A DNA stretch of 16,395 nucleotides, from contig JAHLKH010000375.1 in NCBI GenBank assembly GCA_025526915.1, positions 1 to 16,395 of the forward strand. Reading direction: 5' to 3'. This DNA is from Entophlyctis helioformis (Eukaryota > Chytridiomycota > Chytridiomycetes > Chytridiales > Chytriomycetaceae). A program made the position numbers and the translations under genes. Under the pieces are notes generated by a model, which did not search any database, was not told where the DNA came from, and saw only the letters and a list, made by a program, of their open reading frames with translations. Positions 7,341 to 14,997 of this stretch are shown here, piece after piece. How positions within the stretch are numbered: position 1 is the stretch's first letter; every line of letters starts with the position of its first letter.

Positions 7341-7467
7341 GACTCACGCAGTGAATCTGACAGCGAAAATTTGATTAGGCGGCGTTTTTGAAAGCAGAAG
7401 TCTTGATTGCGACCTGGTGCACAGCGGTGCAGTGGTTGCCCAACATCCCATAGACACATCATCAACC

Positions 7468-8289
7468 ATGCAACTCCTCTCCCTCCTGTCGGCTGCGCTC
7501 CTCGTCGGCTCTGCGGCTGCCAACGCCGTCCCTGAGCAGGCTACCGTCCTCAACGTCGTGCCCCACGCCGAGAAGCGCAACGCCGTTGCCGAGCAGGCGA
7601 CCGTCCCCAACCCCATCCCGCACATTGAGCGCCGCCAGCAGAGAAAGACCACCGCCAAGCCCGCCGCCAAGCCGGCCCCCAGAGCTCCGGTCAGAACGGT
7701 GCGCCGTGTGGTGCGCAAGCCCGCCCCCAAGCCCGCCCCCAAGCCTCCCGTCAAGGTCGTCGTCCGCAAGGCTGCCCCTGCCCCCAAGCCCCGTGTGCCT
7801 GTCGCCCCCGTCCGCAGAACCGGCGTGACTGGCGGTGACGCCCCCAGCAGCGCCTGGGAGATGGACTGCCTTATCACCCACAACACCTTCCGTGCCCGTG
7901 TCGGCGTTCCCGCCCTCTCGTGGTCTAGCAAGCTCGAGGCGTCTGCCAGAGACTGGGCCAACCAGCTCAACAACCACTACAACCTCGACCACGACCCCCG
8001 CAACGACGGCTACGGCGAGAACCTCAACCGTCTCTCCAACTGGGGCGGCGTCCCCACCTGCAAGCACTCGATCACCACCTTCTGGAACGAGCGCTTCCTT
8101 TACCGTGGCCAGCGTATCCCCGGCGGCAACTTCCACGCCTACGGCCACTACACCCAGGTCGTCTGGGACGCCACCCGCCAGGTTGGCTGCGCTCAGTCGT
8201 CTGGCCGCTACGGCTACAACTTTGTCTGCAAGTACTGGCCTGCCGGCAACGTCATGGGCCAGACCGCCGACACCTACTTTGGCAACTAA
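7468..8289 (+). CDS. secreted CAP/SCP (PR-1-like) protein 5, class B, with Kex2-type repeat pro-region
   Basis: 273 residues. A signal peptide (about 1-18) is followed by two 19-residue tandem units, residues 19-37 and 38-56, identical at 13 of 19 positions and ending in KR and RR. This is the layout of Kex2-processed repeat proteins. A basic Lys/Pro/Ala linker (57-112) leads through VRRTGVTGGD into the CAP domain (about 128-273). The tetrad is complete: His175, Glu184 (GEN), Glu208 and His227 (GHYTQVVW). Helix 1 has HN (THNTFRARVG). Only four cysteines are present (134, 198, 241, 254), so they can pair fully. The domain is nearly the same as in CAP protein 6, including 48 identical consecutive bases. 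The start at 7468 gives a typical signal peptide; an earlier in-frame ATG at 7417 would add 17 residues that spoil it. Confidence 0.9.
   Translation: MQLLSLLSAALLVGSAAANAVPEQATVLNVVPHAEKRNAVAEQATVPNPIPHIERRQQRKTTAKPAAKPAPRAPVRTVRRVVRKPAPKPAPKPPVKVVVRKAAPAPKPRVPVAPVRRTGVTGGDAPSSAWEMDCLITHNTFRARVGVPALSWSSKLEASARDWANQLNNHYNLDHDPRNDGYGENLNRLSNWGGVPTCKHSITTFWNERFLYRGQRIPGGNFHAYGHYTQVVWDATRQVGCAQSSGRYGYNFVCKYWPAGNVMGQTADTYFGN
7522..7635 (+). repeat. 2 x 57-bp in-frame repeat coding dibasic-terminated 19-mers
   Basis: Units at 7522-7578 (NAVPEQATVLNVVPHAEKR) and 7579-7635 (NAVAEQATVPNPIPHIERR). Both start right after the predicted signal peptide region and end in a dibasic pair, as expected for Kex2 cleavage in the secretory pathway. 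Confidence 0.8.
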
Positions 8290-8761
8290 GCGACGCTTGA
8301 TGCGATGGCTGTGCACTGCCCTCATTCTTGGTCAGGGTCCCCGCCCCCGCCCCCGCCATGCCCGAGATGAGCCTGGCTTGTGCGTGTCTCGATGTGTGCA
8401 TGTGTGTGTTTGAGAGCGAGCGAGCGATATAGACCCACTGGCAGTCTTTGCAATCCCCCGAATGAACCATGCTGTATCTTGACGCTTACCGATCTGGCCA
8501 GCGTTTACGCCTTCATGGCAACCCAGCGACGGCTCTGGCGGGCACTTGATGGTGGCTGCCAGCCTCTGCAAGTTTTCTGTCGGCTCGAGGAGGCTGCTCC
8601 GTTTAGGCTTGCACATGGCGTGATTTGTCATGCTCAGCGTGGGCAGTGGCGTTGGCAGCAGCAGCAGCAGTAGCAGTTCATCCGCGCTCATCGTGGCTCG
8701 GCCTCTGGAAGCCGAGCACGCTGTGCCAGCATCTGTCTGCCGACCTGCTCACCACTCGGCG

Positions 8762-8863
8762 CTCCCACGACGCTCACCCGCCTCCCACGACGCTCACCCG
8801 CCTCCCACGACGCTCACCCACCTCCATCAGCGCTCTCCCACCTCCAGCAGCGCTCTGTCCCGC
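8762..8863 (+). repeat. 20-bp tandem repeat, about five copies, decaying to the right
   Basis: Unit CTCCCACGACGCTCACCCGC at 8762-8781 and 8782-8801, a one-base variant at 8802-8821, then diverged copies at 8822-8841 and 8842-8863. There are no spacers, so this is a minisatellite and not a CRISPR array. It lies about 640 bases upstream of CAP gene 6. Confidence 0.8.
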
Positions 8864-8989
8864 CTCTCGGCCTGCTCCGCAAGACACATCCAGCCGCAGG
8901 CTTGGCCCGCGGAGGTGGCCATCGAAACGCCACCTGCCAATGCTGTCCTCCCTGTGCTCACCATACGCCTCGCTGTCGCGCCGATATTC

Positions 8990-9005
8990 CCATATTTGGC
9001 CAAAT
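8990..9005. promoter_or_regulatory. CArG box overlapping ATTTGGCCAAAT palindrome
   Basis: CC-ATATTT-GG at 8990-8999 matches the MADS-box CC(A/T)6GG consensus, and ATTTGGCCAAAT at 8994-9005 is a perfect 12-base palindrome. It is the second CArG match in the CAP array and lies about 500 bases upstream of CAP gene 6. Function is inferred from consensus only. Confidence 0.35.
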
Positions 9006-9505
9006 TTCGAGCGGCGGGTCCTCGTGTGACGCGCCGAAAATTTGCGCTCGTGCTCTTGCTGCCAACGTGCTGTGTGCGCTGGTCGCCGGCCGTTAAAGAC
9101 TCGAAGAGCTCCCGCCTGCTTCCAGGTTCGCTCAGCCATTGCAAGGTACGCCCCTGCCCGTATGCCCGTTGAGCCTGCTGTAGCTTTCTGTCGGTGCCCT
9201 CCGGCAGCACCAGCAGCAGCACCGGCACCGGCACCACCGTCTGGAAGACGGCAGCCGGCAGCCTGAAGTCTGCAGCCTGACGCCGGCAGTGCTGGTGCGA
9301 GCAAGCGCACCGCAAACGCCTGGCTGCAGGTGGCCGCTGCTCTGCTGGTGCACACTGCGGATGCGGCACAGACACAGAGCGCACAGGCCGGCGGCGGCGC
9401 ACCTGTCACTGCCCGAGCACATCGACCCGACCAGTGTGGCTGACGGTCCTCTGCTGCTGCCATCGCACAGTCCGATACACCTAGAAACCCCCCCCCCCGC
9501 TCGCC

Positions 9506-10528
9506 ATGGTCAACTTTGCCGCCACCCTCTTTGCCGCCGTCTCCATCGCCGCCGTCTCGGCCGCCCACGTCGCCCCTGCCGACCCTGCTCCCGCCGCCGG
9601 CGGCGACTACTACGGCAAGCCCGTCCCTGTGCCCGCCGAGACCCCTGCCGCCAGCCCCGCCCCCGCCCCCGCCCCCGCCGGCGACAAGTACGGCAAGTAC
9701 GGCAAGGACGCTGCTGCCGGCACTCCCGCCGAGACCCCCGCCGCCACCCCCGATGCCGGCAAGAAGGCTACCAAGTGCAAGCCCAAGACCAAGTACGGCA
9801 AGGCCCCTGCTGCCGACAAGAAGCCCGCTGCCGACAAGAAGCCCGCCGCGTCTCCCTCGCCCTCGCCTGCCGTCAAGCCGGTCGTCGCCGCTGTCCAGAA
9901 GAACGCCGTCAAGCCCGCTGCCAAGCCTGCCGTGAAGCCCGCTGCTCCTGCCCCCAAGCCGGCCACCAAGCCCGCCCCCAAGCCTGCCACTCCCGTCAAG
10001 CCTGCCACCCCCGCCGCTCCTTCCCCCAAGCCTGCCACCCCCGCCCCCGTCCGCAGAACCGGCGTGACCGGCGATGTCCCCAGCTCCTCCTGGGAGATGG
10101 GCTGCCTCGTTGCCCACAACACCTTCCGTGCCCGTGTCGGCGTTCCCGCCCTCTCGTGGTCCAACAGACTCGAGGTCTCTGCCAAGCAGTGGGCCGACCA
10201 GCTCAACAACCACTACGACCTCGACCACGACACCCGCAACGACGGCTACGGCGAGAACCTCAACCGTCTCTCCAACTGGGACGGCGTCCCCACCTGCACC
10301 CACTCGATCACCACCTTCTACGAGGAGCGCTTCCTCTACAGCGGTGAGCGCATCCCCCAGGGCGACTTCCACGCCTACGGCCACTACACCCAGGTCGTCT
10401 GGCCCGACACCCGCCAGGTCGGCTGCGCCCAGTCCTACGGTCGCTACGGCTACAACCTTGTTTGCAAGTACTGGCCTGCCGGCAACGTCATGGGCCGCTC
10501 GACTGTTGTCAACCACCGCAGACTCTAA
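9506..10528 (+). CDS. secreted CAP/SCP (PR-1-like) protein 6, class B, with long Lys/Pro/Ala linker
   Basis: 340 residues: signal peptide (1-19), a region with YGK motifs (DYYGK at 34-38, DKYGKYGK at 60-67, CKPKTKYGK at 91-99), a linker of KPA/KPAT/DKKPAA units (100-183), then VRRTGVTGD and the CAP domain (196-340). The tetrad is complete: His241, Glu250 (GEN), Glu274 and His293 (GHYTQVVW); helix 1 has HN. Domain cysteines are 200, 264, 307 and 320, with one extra (91) in the basic linker. The strongly basic linker could hold the protein to anionic wall polymers or surfaces; this is inference. The last residues (RSTVVNHRRL) differ from CAP protein 5 although the domains are near-identical. 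An 11-base C homopolymer ends seven bases before the ATG at 9506. A 594-codon antisense open frame over this gene is a shadow of its codon bias. Confidence 0.9.
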   Translation: MVNFAATLFAAVSIAAVSAAHVAPADPAPAAGGDYYGKPVPVPAETPAASPAPAPAPAGDKYGKYGKDAAAGTPAETPAATPDAGKKATKCKPKTKYGKAPAADKKPAADKKPAASPSPSPAVKPVVAAVQKNAVKPAAKPAVKPAAPAPKPATKPAPKPATPVKPATPAAPSPKPATPAPVRRTGVTGDVPSSSWEMGCLVAHNTFRARVGVPALSWSNRLEVSAKQWADQLNNHYDLDHDTRNDGYGENLNRLSNWDGVPTCTHSITTFYEERFLYSGERIPQGDFHAYGHYTQVVWPDTRQVGCAQSYGRYGYNLVCKYWPAGNVMGRSTVVNHRRL

Positions 10529-10686
10529 GCACAATCGCTGCCTTGGATCTGTCCCCATCGACGGCTCTCGTCACTCAACCTGCATCCATTAGTCTCTCTC
10601 GCTGCCTGTGCATTTCTTGAAAAACTCCTTGGTGGGACGGCTGGCCCTTCCCCGTTTGTCCAATGAACTGTTGTGCATCGCCCCCA

Positions 10687-11263
10687 TCATTTACTCGTCG
10701 TGATGTTACTCAGCCTTATATCCCCCTGAACAACGCGCCGTGCAACGTCTGCTGCGCTGGCGCACTCGCGGATCTGGTCCGCAACGCGTCGCAAACACTG
10801 CCGCGACTCTTGCAGCATCTGTCTCTGCTTTGCAGTTGACCCACCAGATTTCTTGGATGCTGTCTTGGATGCTGTCGTGGATGCTGTCGTGGATCCAGAC
10901 GCCAGACAGAGGACCAGCTTGTGCGCGAGATAGTGCAGCCAAAGCACGTTGGTGCGCGGCTCGTACCGCCGCCAGTCCTTGTCAACAACCTCGCGCATCT
11001 GGCGATACACATCAAACTGCATATCGCCGCCTGCGGTTTCGTCTCTCTGTCAGCCACTTGCCCAATATTGCACATGATTCGATCAATGCCCACCCTTTTG
11101 GCCTTGTCCTTTGCCAACAAACAGTTCTGGGTCTTGTTCGAGATCCATGTAGAGCAGCTGTCCATCTGCTTGCTCCATCCGCGACAACGTCAGATCGATG
11201 ATGGTGGCGCGCACTCCATGGGTTTGCACCGCAACCGTCCTGAGCTCATGGGCACGTCCACGA

Positions 11264-11295
<32 letters not shown>

Positions 11296-12772
11296 CACAC
11301 CAATGTCGTACGTGATCCATGCCTCGTCATCGCAGGCCTCCACAAGCACATTGCCCCAATGCAGATCGCGATGCTCGAACCGCATCTGCTGCTCGGCCTG
11401 CGCCAGTGTCATGATCACTTGCAGTAACACGCTCTGTGCGCGGCTCAACAACGACACCAGCCGCGTGTGCTCCAGATCCTGTCCACCATGCCGCAGAACC
11501 ATGATCACATAGAGCTGCTCATCATCATAGTCGGCTGGGCAAACATTTGGATGTGAGATGCTCGCTTGATAGGCCAGCCAGAGTTGCCGATCCATAGAAA
11601 GGGCAAGACTCACTCGGCGGAATGTTTTCTGATCCCTTGCGCTCGTCGTATTCGTCCCAAAGCACCATCAGCTGAGGCGAATACGGCCCGTGGCACACCA
11701 TGACGCGCTCAAGCTCAACCAGGTTGGCATGCGTCGTTGGCTCGTGCTGCGTTTCCGTGTTGTGTGCTTGGTCCAGTGGCGCCATGTGCTGCTGGATGTG
11801 ACGAACGGCCTGAGTCACAGACACTTCCAGCGCCACAGACTCCAGCGACAGTTGGTCCGTGTCGCCAGTCTTTCCAACTGGTATAACCTTGACAGCCATC
11901 AGCTGTCTGCTTGGGCTGCCAAGGCCATGCTTCTGCGTCCTGGCCTCGTCAACCATCCGCCACGAGGCGTACACGTCAGAGTAGGTCGCCTCGCCGATCT
12001 TTTCGACCAAATCGCCCCTGTCGGTTGTCAGCGCAGTGCAGGTCAGATACGCATCCAAGGAATCAGGTACTGTCCTGTGAATCTCCATCCTTTCGTACCC
12101 AAAGTTAACGTCGGGCATGCTCAGCGGCTCCGTCTGTCCGCACAAGCGCAGCAGACGATCCAGTGGCGACGCGATCGGTGCATCCACTGCCTCGACCACT
12201 GCTGGCTCCTCGATCGCAATCTGCAGGTCTTGCAGCGCTGCTGCCACCTGCGCCACGCCATCGTCATCTTGTCTACCGTCATGATTGCTGTCCTGATTGT
12301 TGCCTCGATCGTTGTCTCGGGCACTGTCTCGATGGTTGTCTCGATGGTTGTCTCGAGCACTGTCTTGATCCTCGCCGGCATCCACTGAGGCATCCACTGA
12401 GGCATCCGGATCTTGAACCACAACGTTGGCGCTTGTCTCTGCTGGAAGAGGCATCTCCTTCTTGTTGTCGTCGACCGTTATGGGCTGTCGCTGGCTCTCT
12501 TGAGCAGCACCCGTTGAGCAAACTGTGTCGCTGTCACTGTCGCTGTCCTCGCTTGTGTCGCTGGTGTCGCTGGTCGGACGCGATGCCTGCTGGCTGGATA
12601 CGGTTGCAGGTTCAGCAGCCAAAGCCGCCGCCAGCGTGCCCTTGGCTGTCCGTGGAGGAGCGCTTGCTTCCTGCTGCAGCTCGTCCCACAGCTGCAGCTG
12701 CCGCCGTTGCTCGCTGTTCACCGGCCGCCGCCCAGCCGTGCTTCCAAACGTCGTCTTTCGTCCGCCGAACAT
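10687..12772 (-). CDS. HASPIN: haspin-family serine/threonine kinase (three exons)
   Basis: Haspin phosphorylates histone H3 Thr3 in mitosis to recruit the Aurora B complex to centromeres (family knowledge). Exons are 12772-11614, 11534-11094 and 11030-10687; introns of 79 nt (GTGAGT donor, CTCAC branch) and 63 nt (GTGGGC donor, CTGAC branch) keep phase 1 and give 647 residues. The N-terminal half is disordered, with an acidic Ser/Asp stretch (67-83) and an RDNHRDN repeat (140-160). Kinase features: glycine loop KIGEATYSDVY (258-268), AVK with Lys295, DEYDERKGSEN (373-383), GGQDLE, the haspin signature FEHRDLHWGN (439-448, catalytic Asp443), and IIDLTLSR (498-505), the DYT-type metal site that replaces DFG in haspins. 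The end VYRQM...NVLWLHYLAHK is also haspin-specific. A GDGDGDGDGD insert (467-476) lies between catalytic and metal loops. The C-terminal tail has an STTAS repeat. TGA stop at 10689-10687. Confidence 0.9.
10853..10896 (-). repeat. 15-bp repeat in the haspin C-terminal tail
   Basis: Three consecutive copies of TGGATGCTGTCKTGG-like sequence on the + strand encode STTASTTASKTASKK on the - strand, after the end of the kinase core. In frame. Confidence 0.65.
11263..11298 (-). repeat. GTCGCC hexanucleotide microsatellite in haspin kinase domain
   Basis: About five GTCGCC units (reverse complement GGCGAC) encode a Gly-Asp run inside the kinase domain, between HRDLHWGN and the DLT metal site. That segment is variable in haspins, so the tract probably sits in a surface loop. 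Confidence 0.7.
12281..12412 (-). repeat. degenerate dodecamer repeats in the haspin N-terminus
   Basis: Repeats of TCGATGGTTGTC (+ strand) encode RDNHRDN-type residues, and a separate GAGGCATCCACT duplication (12379-12410) encodes DASVDASVDA. Both lie in the disordered acidic region before the kinase domain. Confidence 0.6.
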
Positions 12773-12822
12773 GCCGAATGGTATGAGAACAGGGCCAACC
12801 TACCGCAACAGCCGTCAACGAA
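12773..12822. promoter_or_regulatory. 50-bp divergent spacer between haspin and dioxygenase starts
   Basis: Only 50 bases separate the two predicted start codons on opposite strands, so either the promoter is shared and extends into coding DNA, or one start is further inside its gene. No TATA or CCAAT box is seen in the spacer. Confidence 0.5.
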
Positions 12823-13829
12823 ATGTCAGCGCTGGAAGCCTCCATTCTCAAGGCCGTCGCCCATCATGACGACGACGCCATGCAGTCTGACAGCGACGCA
12901 CACCTGAGCGACTATGTCGACGTCGAGGAGCTCGAAGCCCGGGGCATCGAGTACGGCGAGGACGAAGACGCCGAAGAGGTCATGGAGGAGATTTCCGAGG
13001 CCGAGCTGCTCGAGCTCATGGAGCAAGAGCAGGACTCGCTGCTCACCTGCCGTGGTCTGTTCAAGGACCCGGTCAACGGCCCTGCGCTCGACAGCCTCGA
13101 TCTGTCGTCGCTGTTCAGCTCGCTGTCGCTGTCGTCCAGTGCGCACGCTCAGGCCTCGAACGACATCAAGCCAGAGCACATTCGCCAGCTGTTCGACAGG
13201 GGACTTGCAGTGATGGACGGGTTTGTGTCGGCCGACGAGGTTGGCGCCTTTCAGGTCGCCGCCGAAGGGCTGGTGCAGGCTGGCAGACTCACCATGGCGT
13301 CCATGGTGCGCCCCGATGACGACCCGTTCCGTGCACGCACTGTCCGCGGCGACGAGATCTGCTGGATCCATCCCGGCGAAGCAGGAGCCCTGGAGCCGCT
13401 CGTCAACCGCATGCTGGCCCTGCAGACGCTGCTTGCACAGGCCATCCATCTGCAAGGCAGCTGCGAGTTCCAGCTCGCCCACTATGCCGCCAACGCCAAG
13501 GGATACGAGGTATGCTGGCTGCTGCATGGACTGTTCGTGCCGCTGGTCAGCCGCTGACTTGCCCGCTCCTTTTATAGTCTCATCGCGACGCATTCCCCAC
13601 CAGCGACCCTGACGATCCCGACCAGCGCCGCGTCACTGCCATCTGCTACCTCAACCCAGACTGGAACCACGAGACACAAGGCGGCGCTCTCCGCATCCAC
13701 CGCCGCGACCTTGAGCAGGACATCAGCCCCATCGCCGGTCGCGTTGTCATCTTTATGAGTGGCGTGGTCGACCACGAGGTTCTATCTTCAAGCCGTCCTC
13801 GCTATGCATTGACGTGCTGGATGCGCTAG
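12823..13829 (+). CDS. 2-oxoglutarate/Fe(II) dioxygenase, prolyl-4-hydroxylase (EGLN-like) type, two exons
   Basis: 312 residues from exons 12823-13509 and 13578-13829; the 68-nt intron has a GTATGC donor, CTGAC branch (13554-13558) and TAG acceptor, phase 0. Such enzymes hydroxylate a side chain, often proline, using O2 and 2-oxoglutarate. The C-terminal double-stranded beta-helix starts at about residue 125. FQLAHYAANAKGYESHRD supplies the metal ligands His231 and Asp233, GVVDHEV gives the distal His295, and RPRYALTCW gives Arg304 for the 2-oxoglutarate carboxylate. AICYLNPDW and GGALRIH are typical core strands. The N-terminus (25-72) is strongly acidic and unlike EGLN zinc fingers, so the substrate is unknown; a ribosomal-protein or transcription-related target is possible. 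The intron divides the HxD motif from the preceding strand. The start at 12823 is the first ATG of the frame. The gene is convergent with the next gene, stops 94 bases apart. Confidence 0.85.
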
Positions 13830-13859
13830 ACTGTCCACCATTCGCCTGCCCACGCTTTG

Positions 13860-13865
13860 TTTATT
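13860..13865 (-). terminator. AATAAA poly(A) signal of the four-exon gene at 13924-14997
   Basis: TTTATT on the + strand, i.e. AATAAA on the - strand, 58 bases after the predicted TAG stop. It supports a transcript on the - strand ending between the two convergent genes. Confidence 0.6.
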
Positions 13866-13923
13866 CAAAGAAGGAGCAGCAATACATCCATGTCGTCTAG
13901 AGTGCGTAGCAATCCAGTGAACA

Positions 13924-14997
13924 CTAGTTTTCCAACAGCTGGGTTTGTACAGGCCTTACCGAGTTCCGCTGTGTACGTTGTTGATAGAGATTCGCTTGAT
14001 GAGATGCCGCATTCTGCTGCCTGATCGTTAGTGCGTAGCGAGACTCTCGTGCTGCACAGGCGAATGGGATTGCCCTTGGCCGTTCCGGAGTCCAACTGCA
14101 TCGTGTCCCCGTGATGATGTTGTAGCCAGGCGTCCGCGCCTATGCGTTGCGATCGATCGATCATACAACAGGGCCAGCAAGGTGTCAGTAGCTCATGCCA
14201 GTGTGCAAGCCTGCACGCTCACAGCATTGCCTACATTTGTGACGGCATCAAAGTGCGCAAAAGTGCGCACAAAGGCTCGGCGGCCCTCCTTGAAGCCAGA
14301 GGCGGGCTCGCCCTCAATAGCCGCACCTGCCATTCGAGGTCAGTAAATGAGCGTTAGCCAACCATTCATGAGTCGGCGGCATTCCTCCTGCAGTCAATGC
14401 CATCGCACCAGATATGATATTGTATCGCTGTGGCGCTCCCATGCTCGATGCCGGCGGTTCCAAGATCCGGCGACGACGGGTCTGGCGCTTCTCTGCCGCA
14501 TAGCCGCCAGTGACCATTCCCGGAAGCGTGAGCGATGTAGACTGAAACGGCTGTACCAGTGCCGATTTCGCACAACGCAGGTCAATAGCACCAGAGAGTC
14601 AGACACGATGTCGTGGCGATTGTCAAAATGGACGCGCTGCAATATGGCTGGCAAGAGACAGGGCCTCGACAGCAGCGACAAGGAGGAATACATTGGAGGC
14701 AGGAAGCGGAAGTGAAGAGCATGCAATCATGCATACCATTCCCCGACTTACAGTTGCTGCCTGCCGAGGAATGGGCGGCAACTCGACCTTGACGGGCTCG
14801 ACCCTGCTCAACTTTTCCATCTGAGACGCCGCCGCCTTTGGCTTGACATTGTGTGTCATGGTCTTGGCCATAATCTCGCGCTTTCCAGAGTACTTGCCCT
14901 TGGTGGGAGCAGGGTCTTTGTACGAGACTCGATACTCGGTGATGAAGGGCTTGAATGCCGTCGAGCCCGTGTGCGGTGGCGGAGGCTTCGAGCGCAT
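13924..14997 (-). CDS. uncharacterised four-exon protein with two YNII[ST]G motifs (possibly ciliary)
   Basis: I do not recognise the family with certainty. Exons are 14997-14752, 14550-14409, 14326-14235 and 14139-13924. Introns of 201, 82 and 95 nt have GTAAGT, GTGCGA and GTAGGC donors and branch-like CTGAC before the acceptors; phases (0, 1, 0) join without a stop to give at least 231 residues. Exon 1 includes TEYRVSYKDP and VELPPIPRQ; exons 2-3 join as QRYNIISGA then GFKEGRRAFVRTF; exon 4 opens ARTPGYNIITG. Two YNII[ST]G repeats with TEYR and SYKDP-like motifs remind me of small axonemal or sperm microtubule proteins, which would fit a flagellated fungus, but this is an impression. The frame is open upstream of 14997 to a TGA near 15130 with no ATG, so a further 5' exon ending in an acceptor near 15090 is possible. 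The product is basic and lacks signal or membrane segments. Confidence 0.55.

Larger units (their letters stand above)
7075..7467 (+). other. 393-bp intergenic spacer with direct repeats (CAP genes 4-5)
   Basis: No gene is supported. The stretch holds two copies of TTGAGTGTGGCCGCGATC (7180-7197 and 7213-7230) and degenerate CCCCGCACG-type repeats at about 7240-7340. The decamer CGAAAATTTG (7364-7373) lies 95 bases before the CAP gene 5 start and is also found upstream of CAP gene 6. The 3' part is the probable CAP gene 5 promoter. Confidence 0.4.
8290..9505 (+). promoter_or_regulatory. 1.2-kb intergenic region upstream of CAP gene 6
   Basis: No supported gene; open frames on both strands are low-complexity and match nothing recognisable. 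It contains a GCA/CAG microsatellite (8656-8676), a 20-base tandem repeat (8762-8863), a CArG box (8990-8999) overlapping a 12-base palindrome ATTTGGCCAAAT (8994-9005), the decamer CGAAAATTTG (9035-9044) shared with the CAP gene 5 promoter, CAG/CACCGG-rich stretches (about 9205-9240) and a run of 11 C residues (9488-9498) just before the ATG. Most of it is probably CAP gene 6 regulatory DNA, but a gene with unusual codon use cannot be excluded. Confidence 0.4.

Noticed and set aside
8762..8863. Possible CRISPR-like array
   Set aside because: Units are directly adjacent with no unique spacers, and the DNA is eukaryotic; it is a minisatellite.
8630..9172. 180-codon open frame with polyserine start
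   Set aside because: Its length comes from the GCA/CAG microsatellite and the minisatellite; it contains the CArG island and has no protein-like conserved segment.
9289..10347. 352-codon Arg/Pro-rich + strand open frame
   Set aside because: It is an out-of-frame reading of CAP gene 6, whose CAP motifs are intact in the other frame.
8774..10558. 594-codon open frame antisense to CAP gene 6
   Set aside because: It mirrors the GC-rich codon bias of the sense gene, is Gly/Val-rich low complexity and has no recognisable domain.
14149..14162. GATCGATCGATC palindrome-like run
   Set aside because: It lies inside a predicted intron and is a simple 4-base repeat; no regulatory role is claimed.
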